Source: SGZJ01 sp949372955 (GTDB lineage Bacteria; Bacteroidota; Bacteroidia; Flavobacteriales; Flavobacteriaceae). Taken from it: a stretch of 41,602 bases of DNA. This document shows positions 1 through 8,901 of this stretch, in pieces. The stretch covers positions 1 through 41,602 of the forward strand of contig CASIAX010000023.1 in the NCBI GenBank assembly GCA_949372955.1, given 5' to 3'. A model generated the notes under the pieces. The model worked only from the letters and a program-made list of their open reading frames with translations. It made no database searches and had not been told where the DNA came from. A program made the translations under genes and the position numbers. How positions within the stretch are numbered: position 1 is the first letter of the stretch; each line of letters opens with the position of its first letter.

Positions 1-465
1 ACAAAGCATCGCTTTCACTTGCGTAATAGGCGATAGTTAATTGATCAGCACTTGTAATATCATTATTAGGATTTGCTACAATTAGAGATAGAACGTCCTC
101 ATCTGCATTACTAAGGGTAAATAACCCAAGACCGTCGTAATCATTGCCATTACCTTCACTATTATCACAAACAATTAATCCTGCATCATCTGGTATAGGA
201 TTAAAGATCGTTTCTAAGTAAAAGTAAGAAGTGTGTATAGCAAGTAGTTGCTATATTTTCTACTCTACAATAGATATTTTGTAACGGAAAAATAGTCTCC
301 ACACCATCTGCATCAACAGTGGTATTTACGTAAGAAGTTGGATTAGCTATAGCATTTATACCTTCATCTAAATCTTCTTGGGAAAGGTGGAAGGTAAGCA
401 CATAGTTATCCGAACTATCCTCAGAACCGTTTGGTATAACAATGTTTTCAGCTGCTTCCTCTAAA
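1..465 (-). pseudogene. Frameshifted continuation of the adhesin repeats, running off the left edge
   Basis: Below the stop at 466-468 the repeat pattern resumes in a second frame (about 465 to 234: NLEEAAENIV, FHLSQEDLDEG, IYCRVENIATTCYT) and then in a third frame (about 232 to the left edge: TSYFYLETIFNPIPDD, LIVCDNSEGNGNDYDGLG, LFTLSNADED). Removing one base near 469 restores IFNLEEA, which fits the IFDL repeat consensus. Removing one base near 233, inside ACACAC, restores CYTTSYFYLETIFNPIPD, which fits the end of a repeat. Each break is therefore a one-base insertion. With both corrected, the frame stays open from 3990 to position 1. This may be true gene decay or sequence error; neither site is a long homopolymer. 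Confidence 0.75.
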
Positions 466-3400
466 TTATAATATTGTTATTCCGTCCTGAATATCATCAA
501 TATCACACTGCACTAAATCAGTATTAACAATCACATTCGGTAGTGGATTAACCACTACGTTAAACGACCCTGTAGTAACACAAGCGGTTACATTATCTAC
601 TAATCGAATAAATATTTCTTCTGACGCAGAAGTAGAATTAGAGTAATTAGTCAGTTCTGCAGTAGTATAAGGGGCATCACCAGATTCTGCATCTGCTAAG
701 GAGATGTGATAGGTTTCTGTTACATTTTGCGAACTAAAATAATCGTCTATGTAAGAGGTAATATCAAAGACCTCGATCATATCACCAGGATTGACATAAT
801 CACAAATTTCGTAATCGATAACTTCAATTAAAGCCAGAGGATAAACAATAAGACCTTGAACAGAAGTTGAATAACAACCTTCTGCATTTTCTAGACGAAT
901 AATAAGTTCTTGGGTATTTGGACTAGTAGTATTTTCATAGTCCAAAGGTAACACCCCAGCAGCAGTGTCTGCCTGTTCTTGAGTTTGATGAAAGGTAACC
1001 GATGTAGTATTCGGTTGTTCGCTAAGTATATAGTCTTGAACTAAACTTAAGTCAAAAGATCCAACACCATCATAATCATCATCACACACTTCAATAATAG
1101 CAAGATCAATTACTTCAGGAATAGGGTTTACTACAAGTTCTAGGGTAGTGGTAGCAAAACAGAAAGTTTCCATATTTGTTAAACGAGCAAATATGATTTG
1201 AGAATTTGGACTATTTATATTAGAATAAGGTTCTGTAATAGGATTGTCAGCATTATCTGCGTCAACTTGCGTCTCGTGATAGGAAACCGTGACGTTAGAT
1301 TCACCAGCTGTTAATAATTCATCTGTTTTTTGAGATAAATCAAAGATATCTATACCATCATAATCATTATCACACTCCTCAAATGGAGTTGGGATTGTAA
1401 TGATAGGAGGATTAATTGTATTAATTTCAAAGCTAGTTGTAGTAAAACAATTAGAAGATTCTTCTACAAGTCTTACGTATATAGGTTGAGAATAGTTAAT
1501 TGTATTAATAAAGCTTTCAGGGTTTTCAATTACATCAATATTGTTTTCAGCATTCTCTAGTAATTCAAAGTAAGTAATCTCATAAGTCCCTGTAAGTAAG
1601 TTGGATAAAATACTAGTTTGCTCTGTTAAATCAAATATTCCTATACCATCTACTGTATTATTATCACAACTAAATAGTGGTAAGGGACTATCAACAGTTT
1701 CAGGAATAAAAAATTCAATTAGTATATCGTCTGTGATAGTACAGTCAGTAGCATATTCAATTTCTACAGAGTAAGTAGCAGTTTCACTTAGTAGTAGTGA
1801 ACTTTCATTTTCATCAATAATAACATCTCCATCTTTGTACCAAGTATACGATAGCGCATTTTCAATTTGCGCATCTAAAGTAAACTCCGTACCAATACAT
1901 GGCGCGTTTGGAGAATCCATAAAAATATCTTCCCCTATATTGTAGCTAATATCAAAACTTCCAGCTTCCAAAAATACTGCAGAGTCTAACAGATTATCAG
2001 TTGCATCTGCTACTGCCAATTTAATATTATACGTTTCACCAATATTTACTTCAGACTGAGCAGTAAAGGCTCTTGTGTAACCGTCATAGGCTATTGGGCC
2101 TACACCTATATCTACATATTCACCAAAATATTCTGGATTAGCGGCATCATTTTCGTCAACAACCCCATCACTATTGCAATCAGAATTTGCAGGATGAATA
2201 TTTGTAATAGCTATTGGAATATCTGTATCCGGAATTACAGCTAGATTAGTGGTTACTCCATTTTCGTTTGTTAGAAAGAAACCAAAAACATCTGAAAAAT
2301 TACATTCAAAACCTGCTTGATCATACTCCTCAGATGCCATTATAAATCTAAAGCTTAAAGTGGTTGCCAAAGGGATAAAATCAAACTCTATTACAGAAGC
2401 GTTTTCTGTATTCCCGTCTAATAAATTAGTAAGATCTTCATCTCCTGGCCATCCGAAACCTCCACTATCTTGGGGACCTCCTTGGCCACTCCCTGAATTT
2501 GGTCCAGTTCCTAAATTAGCGTCTCCGGATGATAATATTAACCCTTCTGAAAATTCGAAACTATCAGATATTTCACTAAAATATCCAATACCATTTACAT
2601 CATTAAAATTAGTTCCAGTTGAAAAAGTTATATTAGAAATATTTGAACACTCGTCATTTATTAATATTTCTGTTACCAGTTCCTCTACAGTATAAGTACA
2701 CTGATCAACCGTTACATTTGGAGCAACAGGTGTGGGTGCAGGAATAAATATAGCAGGAACTTCAAGTCTATCGTAGTTATCACATATTCCAGGTGCAAAA
2801 GGAGAGATAAAATATGAAGTAGTTTCAGTAATATCAGGATTATAAGTTGTTCCTGTAGAAACTAAATCTCCACCAATCACACTTTCATACCAATAAACTT
2901 CACCACTTCCAATATTTGACGAAGCTTCTAAACCTGTGAATTCGTTAGCACATGCATTAAAAACATTTATTTCAACAATGGGAGCCAGTAGACTTGTACT
3001 GGATGATAAATTTAAAATTGGATCTCCTTCCATTCCACCATATTCTACTATATATCCTTTGGATTCATAAGATGCACTACCAGGACTAGCATCATTATCT
3101 AAATCATTCCAAGTACCAATTGCTCCAACTGAAGGAGATGTTACGTGAGCATAGCTTTCAGAGTTAAAACCCGCACCACTATCATTTGGTTCTTGACTTC
3201 CGTTCCAATTAGAATACATTAAATTACCAGTAGGAGTTCCATCAATATTTCCATCAATGGTTTCAGCAACTGCTGAACCACCATTAACACTTCCAAGTCC
3301 ACTCCAAAATTGAACTCCTGTATTGTTATTTTTCTCTCCCTCAGGTCCTGTAACCCATCTCCAATCACCATCAGTAGCTGCATCATTAGCTCCAATCCAA

Positions 3401-3990
3401 CCAACATCATTAGTTTGGACAGCAGCAATTTGATTTTCTTCTGCACTTGTAATTGTAGCTAAATATCCTTGTAAACCATAATAAGTTAAATTTTCAGCTA
3501 AACCTTTAGCTTCTGTCCAAAAAACATTTAAATCTTCGTAATAAACATAATAATGTCCAGTTTCTTCTAAGTAATTAGCATCTCCAATCGTAAAAGAAAA
3601 AGATTTATCTATTGGGTTATTATTTGTACTACTAAATCTAACATCATATACTGCAGCAATGATATCCGTATATAGTGCATCTGCACCTCCAGGCCCTTTT
3701 AATTCTAATTTTCCTGTAACAGGGTCCCAAGATTCTTGAATTCCTTGGTGTACACCAGTCAAAGTAAGTTCGTCTTCCCCTTGGACATAACCCTCTGATA
3801 TTTGTATGTATAAAGCCTCTATAGAATCATCATCGGGATCTGTTATATTAAAAGATGTTACTATGGCCTGTTCAGTTAAAGGACAGTAAAACTCATTTCC
3901 TTCAGAAAATATTTCTGGAGGTAGATTGCCGTCTTGTGAATAGATACTTTGGGAAATCAATAAAAGAAAAAAAAGAATTTTTTTTATCAT
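466..3990 (-). CDS. Large T9SS-type surface adhesin with C-type-lectin-like and choice-of-anchor L domains (broken at its distal end)
   Basis: The N-terminus (residues 1-19) is a signal peptide ending around YSQ. About residues 145-317 look like a C-type-lectin-like domain (VFWTEAK, WIGANDAATDGDWRW, NWNGSQEPND, GTWNDLDND). An Ig-like segment lies near 330-415. A choice-of-anchor L domain spans about 430-680 (SEGLILSSGDANLG, FRFIMASEEYDQ, DVFGFFLTN). A second Ig-like domain lies near 690-762. From about 774, repeats of roughly 96-100 residues begin with CDxDxDGxxxFDL and end in a C-F/Y-x-T strand. This architecture is typical of flavobacterial secreted adhesins that end in a T9SS type B sorting domain, which would lie beyond the left edge. 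The frame stops at 466-468, but the protein clearly continues in another frame below that point. Role in adhesion or glycan binding is inferred from domains only. Confidence 0.85.
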   Translation of the reverse strand: MIKKILFFLLLISQSIYSQDGNLPPEIFSEGNEFYCPLTEQAIVTSFNITDPDDDSIEALYIQISEGYVQGEDELTLTGVHQGIQESWDPVTGKLELKGPGGADALYTDIIAAVYDVRFSSTNNNPIDKSFSFTIGDANYLEETGHYYVYYEDLNVFWTEAKGLAENLTYYGLQGYLATITSAEENQIAAVQTNDVGWIGANDAATDGDWRWVTGPEGEKNNNTGVQFWSGLGSVNGGSAVAETIDGNIDGTPTGNLMYSNWNGSQEPNDSGAGFNSESYAHVTSPSVGAIGTWNDLDNDASPGSASYESKGYIVEYGGMEGDPILNLSSSTSLLAPIVEINVFNACANEFTGLEASSNIGSGEVYWYESVIGGDLVSTGTTYNPDITETTSYFISPFAPGICDNYDRLEVPAIFIPAPTPVAPNVTVDQCTYTVEELVTEILINDECSNISNITFSTGTNFNDVNGIGYFSEISDSFEFSEGLILSSGDANLGTGPNSGSGQGGPQDSGGFGWPGDEDLTNLLDGNTENASVIEFDFIPLATTLSFRFIMASEEYDQAGFECNFSDVFGFFLTNENGVTTNLAVIPDTDIPIAITNIHPANSDCNSDGVVDENDAANPEYFGEYVDIGVGPIAYDGYTRAFTAQSEVNIGETYNIKLAVADATDNLLDSAVFLEAGSFDISYNIGEDIFMDSPNAPCIGTEFTLDAQIENALSYTWYKDGDVIIDENESSLLLSETATYSVEIEYATDCTITDDILIEFFIPETVDSPLPLFSCDNNTVDGIGIFDLTEQTSILSNLLTGTYEITYFELLENAENNIDVIENPESFINTINYSQPIYVRLVEESSNCFTTTSFEINTINPPIITIPTPFEECDNDYDGIDIFDLSQKTDELLTAGESNVTVSYHETQVDADNADNPITEPYSNINSPNSQIIFARLTNMETFCFATTTLELVVNPIPEVIDLAIIEVCDDDYDGVGSFDLSLVQDYILSEQPNTTSVTFHQTQEQADTAAGVLPLDYENTTSPNTQELIIRLENAEGCYSTSVQGLIVYPLALIEVIDYEICDYVNPGDMIEVFDITSYIDDYFSSQNVTETYHISLADAESGDAPYTTAELTNYSNSTSASEEIFIRLVDNVTACVTTGSFNVVVNPLPNVIVNTDLVQCDIDDIQDGITIL

Positions 3991-4018
3991 ATTAAGTTTA
4001 CTGATTTATGAACGAATC

Positions 4019-4051
4019 CAAAAGTAGTAATTATTTTTAATAACACTTCAA
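4019..4051 (-). promoter_or_regulatory. Bacteroidota-type promoter of the adhesin gene
   Basis: On the minus strand TTG (4051-4049) is followed after 22 nt by TACTTTTG (4026-4019), a full match to the TAnnTTTG -7 element. The adhesin ATG at 3990 follows 28 nt later. Confidence 0.6.
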
Positions 4052-4103
4052 TTAGTATGCCAAATTAACATCATTTTTTAATCGATATAAATCCTATATA
4101 TAG

Positions 4104-4134
4104 TTGGTCAAAACATTAAGGTTAATTACTTTTG
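4104..4134 (+). promoter_or_regulatory. Bacteroidota-type promoter of sucC
   Basis: TTG at 4104-4106 and TACTTTTG at 4127-4134 are separated by 20 nt, matching the Bacteroidota sigma-A promoter pattern. The sucC ATG at 4161 lies 26 nt downstream. The element argues against translation starting at the TTG at 4104, because that codon is part of the promoter itself. Confidence 0.65.
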
Positions 4135-4160
4135 CTTTGCTAATAATTAATATAAGTAGA

Positions 4161-5357
4161 ATGAATTTACACGAATATCAAGGTAAAGAAATGTTAAGTA
4201 GTTTTGGAGTACGTATTCAAAGAGGCTTAGTCGCTCAAAATTCTGATGAAGCAGTAGATTGTGCTAAAAAATTAACGGAGTCAACCGGAACTAGCTGGTT
4301 TGTAGTTAAAGCACAAGTTCATGCAGGTGGTCGTGGTAAAGGTGGTGGTGTTAAATTAGCAAAGAGTCTTGATGAAGTAAAATCTATTTCAAATGATATT
4401 ATTGGAATGAATTTAGTTACTCCTCAAACCTCTGCTGATGGGAAAAAAGTTCATCAAGTATTAGTAGCTGAAGATGTTTATTACCCAGGAGAATCAGAGA
4501 CAAGTGAATTTTATATGTCAGTTTTATTAAATAGAGCTACAGGTAATAACATGATTATGTATTCTACAGAAGGAGGTATGGACATAGAAACAGTTGCAGA
4601 AGAAACACCTCATTTAATTCATACAACTGATATTGACCCATCTACGGGTATTTTACCATTTCAAGCTCGTCAAGTTGCATTTAATTTAGGATTAAGTGGT
4701 CTGGCGTTTAAGGAAATGACAAAGTTTGTTGTTTCTCTTTACAATGCATATGACAAATCGGATTCTTCCTTATTTGAAATTAATCCAGTACTAAAAACAA
4801 GTGATAACAAAATTTTAGCTGTGGATGCTAAAGTGACCATTGATGATAATGCATTATTTAGACATAAAGATTATTTAGCTCTTAGAGATTTTAGAGAAGA
4901 AAATCCTATTGAAGTAGAAGCAAACAAAGCTGGATTGAATTATGTTGATCTAGATGGAAATGTTGGGTGTATGGTAAATGGAGCAGGTTTAGCAATGGCA
5001 ACAATGGATCTTATAAAACAATCTGGTGGTGAGCCAGCTAACTTTTTAGATGTTGGGGGTACTGCTGATGCTGAGAGAGTAGAAATCGCCTTTAGAATTA
5101 TACTAAGAGACCCTAGTGTAAAAGCAATTTTAGTTAATATTTTTGGTGGTATAGTAAGATGTGATAGAGTAGCCCAAGGAATTGTAGATGCTTATAATAA
5201 TATGAAAGATTCGATTCATATTCCGATTATAGTTAGACTCCAAGGTACAAATGCTGATTTAGCTAAGAAAATAATTGATAATTCTGGTTTAGATGTTCAA
5301 AGCGCAGTAGAATTTGAAGAAGCTGCACAGAAAGTTAAAGAAGTATTAGCTAGCTAA
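4161..5357 (+). CDS. sucC: Succinyl-CoA synthetase (ADP/GDP-forming) beta subunit
   Basis: This is the ATP-grasp beta subunit of the TCA-cycle enzyme that interconverts succinyl-CoA and succinate with substrate-level phosphorylation. The start MNLHEYQGKEML is the canonical family N-terminus, so the ATG at 4161 is chosen over an upstream TTG in the same frame. Visible family motifs are VKAQVHAGGRGKGGGVK (nucleotide-binding lobe), LFEINPVL, the VNGAGLAMATMD segment of the CoA-ligase domain and NIFGGIVRCDRVA near the C-terminus. At 398 residues it has the usual length. The alpha subunit sucD is not in the window, so the partner must be encoded elsewhere. Its 3' end overlaps convergent uvrB by 8 bp, and no terminator separates them. 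Confidence 0.97.
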   Translation: MNLHEYQGKEMLSSFGVRIQRGLVAQNSDEAVDCAKKLTESTGTSWFVVKAQVHAGGRGKGGGVKLAKSLDEVKSISNDIIGMNLVTPQTSADGKKVHQVLVAEDVYYPGESETSEFYMSVLLNRATGNNMIMYSTEGGMDIETVAEETPHLIHTTDIDPSTGILPFQARQVAFNLGLSGLAFKEMTKFVVSLYNAYDKSDSSLFEINPVLKTSDNKILAVDAKVTIDDNALFRHKDYLALRDFREENPIEVEANKAGLNYVDLDGNVGCMVNGAGLAMATMDLIKQSGGEPANFLDVGGTADAERVEIAFRIILRDPSVKAILVNIFGGIVRCDRVAQGIVDAYNNMKDSIHIPIIVRLQGTNADLAKKIIDNSGLDVQSAVEFEEAAQKVKEVLAS

Positions 5358-7344
5358 ATTTTTTCGACTTTACTACTTGTAATTCTTTTATTTGATCTCT
5401 ATAATTTGCTGCCTGTAGGAAGTCTAAGTTTTTAGCAGAATCTTCCATAAGTTTTCTAACTTCCCTTATTTTTTTATCAACTTCTTTTTTGTTTATAAAA
5501 TGCTGATTTCTGCTATTTATTATATCTAATTTTGCAGATTCTGCTTCTTTGTTTTTTGTTAGAGCATTATTAAGAGATTTTTTTATTGCAGTAGGAGTAA
5601 TGTTATTTTTCTTATTATAATCCATCTGCTTTTTTCTTCGATAAGTAGTTTCATCTATAGTCTTTTGCATACTTTTCGTAATTCTATCTGCATACATTAT
5701 TGCTCTACCGTTTAAATGTCTAGCAGCTCTACCTACAGTCTGAGTTAAAGCTCTAGCAGATCTTAAAAAACCTTCTTTATCGGCATCTATAATAGCAACT
5801 AAGGACACTTCTGGTAAATCAAGTCCTTCTCTTAATAAATTAACGCCAACAAGTACATCAAAAATCCCCTCTCTTAATTCCTGCATTATTTCTACTCTCT
5901 CAAGAGTATCAACATCACTGTGAATATATCTTGTTCTAATATCTATTTTGGATAAATATTTAGTTAGCTCCTCCGCCATTCTTTTGGTAAGTGTAGTTAC
6001 TAATATTCTTTCGTCTTTTTCAACCCTTATATTAATCTCATTGATTAAATCATCAATTTGATTTTTACTAGGTTTTACTTCAATTATGGGATCTAGTAGC
6101 CCGGTAGGTCGAATAAGTTGTTCTGTGTAAAGCCCTTCAGTTTTTGAGAGTTCATAATCTGCTGGAGTAGCACTAACATAAATTACATTTTTTTGTAAAC
6201 TTTCAAATTCTTCAAACTTTAACGGTCTATTATCCATGGCTGCAGGAAGTCTGAATCCATAATCAACAAGGTTTTCTTTTCTACTTCTATCACCACCATA
6301 CATTGCATGAACCTGGGAAACAGTTACATGACTTTCGTCAATTATCATTAAGTAGTCCTCAGGAAAATAGTCCAATAAACAAAAAGGTCTTGTTCCAGGA
6401 TCTCTTCCATCTAGATATCTGGAATAATTTTCAATTCCTGAGCAATAGCCTAGCTCTCTAATCATTTCTAAATCAAACTCAGTTCTTTCCTTTAATCTCT
6501 TAGCTTCTAGGTGTTTTCCTATTTCTTTAAAATAATCATGCTGTAACACTAAATCATCTTGAATATTTTTAATTGCATTTTGTAATATATCAGGAGACGT
6601 GACAAATATGTTAGCAGGAAAAATATTCAATGTATGAAAACCTTCAATTTTATTATTACTAATAGGATCAAAGGATTCTATTTCCTCAATCTCATCACCA
6701 AAAAAATGAATCCTATATGCTTCATCAGCATATCCAGGAAAGACATCAATTGTATCTCCTTTTATTCTAAAATTACCTCTATTAAAATCTGCTTCAGTTC
6801 TTGAATATAGACTTTGAACTAATCTATGTAGTAGTTTAGTCCTTGTTATTTTTTGATCTACAGAAAGTTCAATTATATTTTTTTGAAACTCAACTGGGTT
6901 ACCAATTCCATACAAGCATGAAACCGACGCTATAACTATAATATCACGCCTGCCAGAAAGTAGGGAGGATGTGGTACTTAATCTAAGCTTTTCGATTTCT
7001 TCATTAATGGACAAATCTTTTTCTATATAGGTCCCACTTACAGGCATATAGGCCTCTGGCTGATAATAGTCATAATAAGAGACAAAGTATTCAACAGCAT
7101 TTTCAGGAAAAAACTGCTTGAACTCTGAATATAATTGTGCTGCTAAAGTTTTATTATGAGCTAAAACTAATGTTGGTCGTTGAACATTCTCTATAACATT
7201 TGCAACCGTAAATGTTTTCCCAGAACCTGTTACCCCTAGTAGAGTTTGATACCTTTCGTTAGACTCAATTCCTTTTGTTAACTGACCTATTGCATTAGGC
7301 TGGTCACCAGTTGGTTTAAAATCAGAGTGTATCTTAAATTCCAT
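5350..7344 (-). CDS. uvrB: Excinuclease ABC subunit B
   Basis: UvrB is the damage-verifying helicase-like subunit of nucleotide excision repair; it is loaded by UvrA and recruits UvrC. Walker A (GVTGSGKT) is at residues 37-44. The strand-separating beta-hairpin follows (YYDYYQPEAYMP, about 90-101). The DESH box and the helicase C-terminal half (VGVNLLREGLDLPE, QTVGRAARH) come next. A C-terminal UVR motif (KIREVRKLMEDSAKN, EAANYRDQI-like) that contacts UvrC closes the protein. Its 664 residues match the family. It is the last gene of a minus-strand run, 19 bp after the pRiA4b ORF-3-like gene, and its 3' end overlaps sucC. Confidence 0.97.
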   Translation of the reverse strand: MEFKIHSDFKPTGDQPNAIGQLTKGIESNERYQTLLGVTGSGKTFTVANVIENVQRPTLVLAHNKTLAAQLYSEFKQFFPENAVEYFVSYYDYYQPEAYMPVSGTYIEKDLSINEEIEKLRLSTTSSLLSGRRDIIVIASVSCLYGIGNPVEFQKNIIELSVDQKITRTKLLHRLVQSLYSRTEADFNRGNFRIKGDTIDVFPGYADEAYRIHFFGDEIEEIESFDPISNNKIEGFHTLNIFPANIFVTSPDILQNAIKNIQDDLVLQHDYFKEIGKHLEAKRLKERTEFDLEMIRELGYCSGIENYSRYLDGRDPGTRPFCLLDYFPEDYLMIIDESHVTVSQVHAMYGGDRSRKENLVDYGFRLPAAMDNRPLKFEEFESLQKNVIYVSATPADYELSKTEGLYTEQLIRPTGLLDPIIEVKPSKNQIDDLINEINIRVEKDERILVTTLTKRMAEELTKYLSKIDIRTRYIHSDVDTLERVEIMQELREGIFDVLVGVNLLREGLDLPEVSLVAIIDADKEGFLRSARALTQTVGRAARHLNGRAIMYADRITKSMQKTIDETTYRRKKQMDYNKKNNITPTAIKKSLNNALTKNKEAESAKLDIINSRNQHFINKKEVDKKIREVRKLMEDSAKNLDFLQAANYRDQIKELQVVKSKKFS

Positions 7345-7363
7345 TTAAAATAAATAATTAGGT

Positions 7364-7867
7364 TTAATTATAAAAATCATCATAGTTGTTATAATCTCCT
7401 AGTTCATCCTCAGAATCTTCGTCTTCAAAAGTGTTTTCAGCCTTAAAGTTTTTTTCAGGTACTTTAGTAGGTATTTGACCATTTGAGTAAATTAAATTAG
7501 GGTAATTCACACCAGTTGTTTGTTCCACTACTTCCACTAATTCAATTAAAAATGTCCATAGATTTAAAAAATCATAGACATAAATTAATCTAGTTTTAGT
7601 CTTATCGATTATACTTTCTAGCAATATATCACTCATTAGCCTATTGGTTTGACCTAAATCTCCAAGGTCAAATAATGAAATTTCCTCACCTTGATTCCAC
7701 TCCTTATCTGTTAAATAAAAAGAAGCCATTTCATTGCCTTCAAAACCAAAAGATTGTGTGATTGTGTTATGAAAATCCTCTAAGTTACTAGTTTTATCTA
7801 ATTCAATATCTCTAAAAATATCATCTTCAGTATCGTTATCTAATATTACTCTTAATCTGTAAATCAT
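7364..7867 (-). CDS. Plasmid pRiA4b ORF-3 / IS1096 passenger TnpR-like family protein
   Basis: This 167-residue protein begins MIYRLRVILDN and continues with the pattern DIELDKTSNLEDFHNTITQSFGF, then a segment on ligand-like beta structure (MASFYLTDKEWNQGEEISL). It ends in a very acidic tail (FEDEDSEDELGDYNNYDDF). This pattern matches a family annotated as plasmid pRiA4b ORF-3-like or IS1096 element passenger TnpR, which is widespread on Bacteroidota chromosomes. The function is unknown. Despite the family name, no transposase, inverted repeats or other mobile signature lies near it. It overlaps the heme A synthase stop by one base and precedes uvrB by 19 bp, so it is probably co-transcribed with both. 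Confidence 0.75.
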   Translation of the reverse strand: MIYRLRVILDNDTEDDIFRDIELDKTSNLEDFHNTITQSFGFEGNEMASFYLTDKEWNQGEEISLFDLGDLGQTNRLMSDILLESIIDKTKTRLIYVYDFLNLWTFLIELVEVVEQTTGVNYPNLIYSNGQIPTKVPEKNFKAENTFEDEDSEDELGDYNNYDDFYN

Positions 7868-8901
7868 TATAGTTCTATTTGTTTAATTGACTTATTTCTA
7901 AGTAAATACTCTAGTAAAATATAAAATTGTAATCCAAATATTATTGTTGCTATTACCAAGTGTATGGGTTGGCTTAGTACAGGGAAGTCAAAATAGTACA
8001 TTAAAATTCCTGTTAAAATTTCTACCCCAATTAAAATAATTACGTAGCTAAGCTTATTAAAGCCTAACCTTAATTTTTTATTAAGATAAAACAAATAAAA
8101 GTTTACTAGTAATACTACAATTGAGAAGCTTCTGTGTATATAAAATTTTATTGGAACATCGGTCAGCCAATTCGCTTTATCGTAACCAATTGATTTTACC
8201 TTTTCATCTACAAATTCTCTCACCTGTGTTCCTAAAACTACCTGAATTAATGTAAGTACAATAGAAAAAATAACAAGGTTTTTAAAAAGTTTGTTATTTA
8301 CAAAATCACCTTTTTTAGTTTGTACTATTAAACCTAAAATTAAGCCTACAATGACCAAAGCCATTAACATGTGTATAGTTATTTTATATGGTGCTAAATT
8401 CGAATCTACTACTGTTTTTCCAAGCCATGCCTGAAAAGCCATTCCTGCTACTGTTAAGATGGATATTATTGTAAGGTATTTGTAATCTTTCCAATAGTAA
8501 ATGCTAATTAGAGTAAAAATCAGTATTGGTATTCCAGCTAAAGCGCCAATTAGTCTATTAATGTATTCTATCCATGTGTGCACTGGGTCGTATACAACAT
8601 AATCATGTTTTTCATACAAACTCCAATTACTTAATTTAATAAATTCATTAGATTTAAAATCTTTTGTTGCTGTATAAAGATTTTCAGAATTTAAAATTAT
8701 CATTTCACCCTTACTATAATCATGAAAGGATATAAATAGTAGTTCACTTTCTTGGGTAGGAGGGATCAAGTAGCCAAAACATTTTGGCCAGTCTGGACAT
8801 CCCATCCCAGAGCCAGTCATTCTAACTATTGCACCAGCAACGATTACAAGGTATATTAAAACTAATGAGGTTTTAGTAAGTCGGTTGAACAGTTTATTCA
8901 T
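7867..8901 (-). CDS. ctaA: Heme A synthase (COX15/CtaA family)
   Basis: COX15/CtaA oxidises the C8 methyl of heme O to give heme A for cytochrome c oxidases. The protein is a polytopic membrane protein of about eight helices. It carries the family N-terminus LVIVAGAIVRMTGSGMGCPDWP with the conserved CPDWPKCFG loop, and heme-ligand histidines in helices such as HTWIEYINRLIGA, KITIHMLMALV, YIHRSFSIVVLL and QPIHLVIATI. Its 344 residues match the Bacteroidota form. The start overlaps the stop of cca by 4 bp (ATGA), indicating translational coupling. The symbol ctaA is used for the family; COX15 is the equivalent name. A heme O synthase partner is not in the window. Confidence 0.93.
   Translation of the reverse strand: MNKLFNRLTKTSLVLIYLVIVAGAIVRMTGSGMGCPDWPKCFGYLIPPTQESELLFISFHDYSKGEMIILNSENLYTATKDFKSNEFIKLSNWSLYEKHDYVVYDPVHTWIEYINRLIGALAGIPILIFTLISIYYWKDYKYLTIISILTVAGMAFQAWLGKTVVDSNLAPYKITIHMLMALVIVGLILGLIVQTKKGDFVNNKLFKNLVIFSIVLTLIQVVLGTQVREFVDEKVKSIGYDKANWLTDVPIKFYIHRSFSIVVLLVNFYLFYLNKKLRLGFNKLSYVIILIGVEILTGILMYYFDFPVLSQPIHLVIATIIFGLQFYILLEYLLRNKSIKQIEL

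Noticed and set aside
2360..2695. Open frame on the plus strand inside the adhesin gene
   Set aside because: It is antisense to the choice-of-anchor L domain, has no recognisable domain and no promoter; the low-complexity sequence fits a shadow of the real gene.
4104..4160. sucC starting at the TTG at 4104
   Set aside because: It would add 19 residues not seen in SucC; the ATG at 4161 gives the canonical MNLHEYQGKEML start and a promoter overlaps the upstream codons.
7364..7867. Mobile element suggested by the family name (IS1096 passenger / plasmid ORF-3)
   Set aside because: No transposase, inverted repeats or target duplication nearby, and the gene is embedded in a housekeeping operon.
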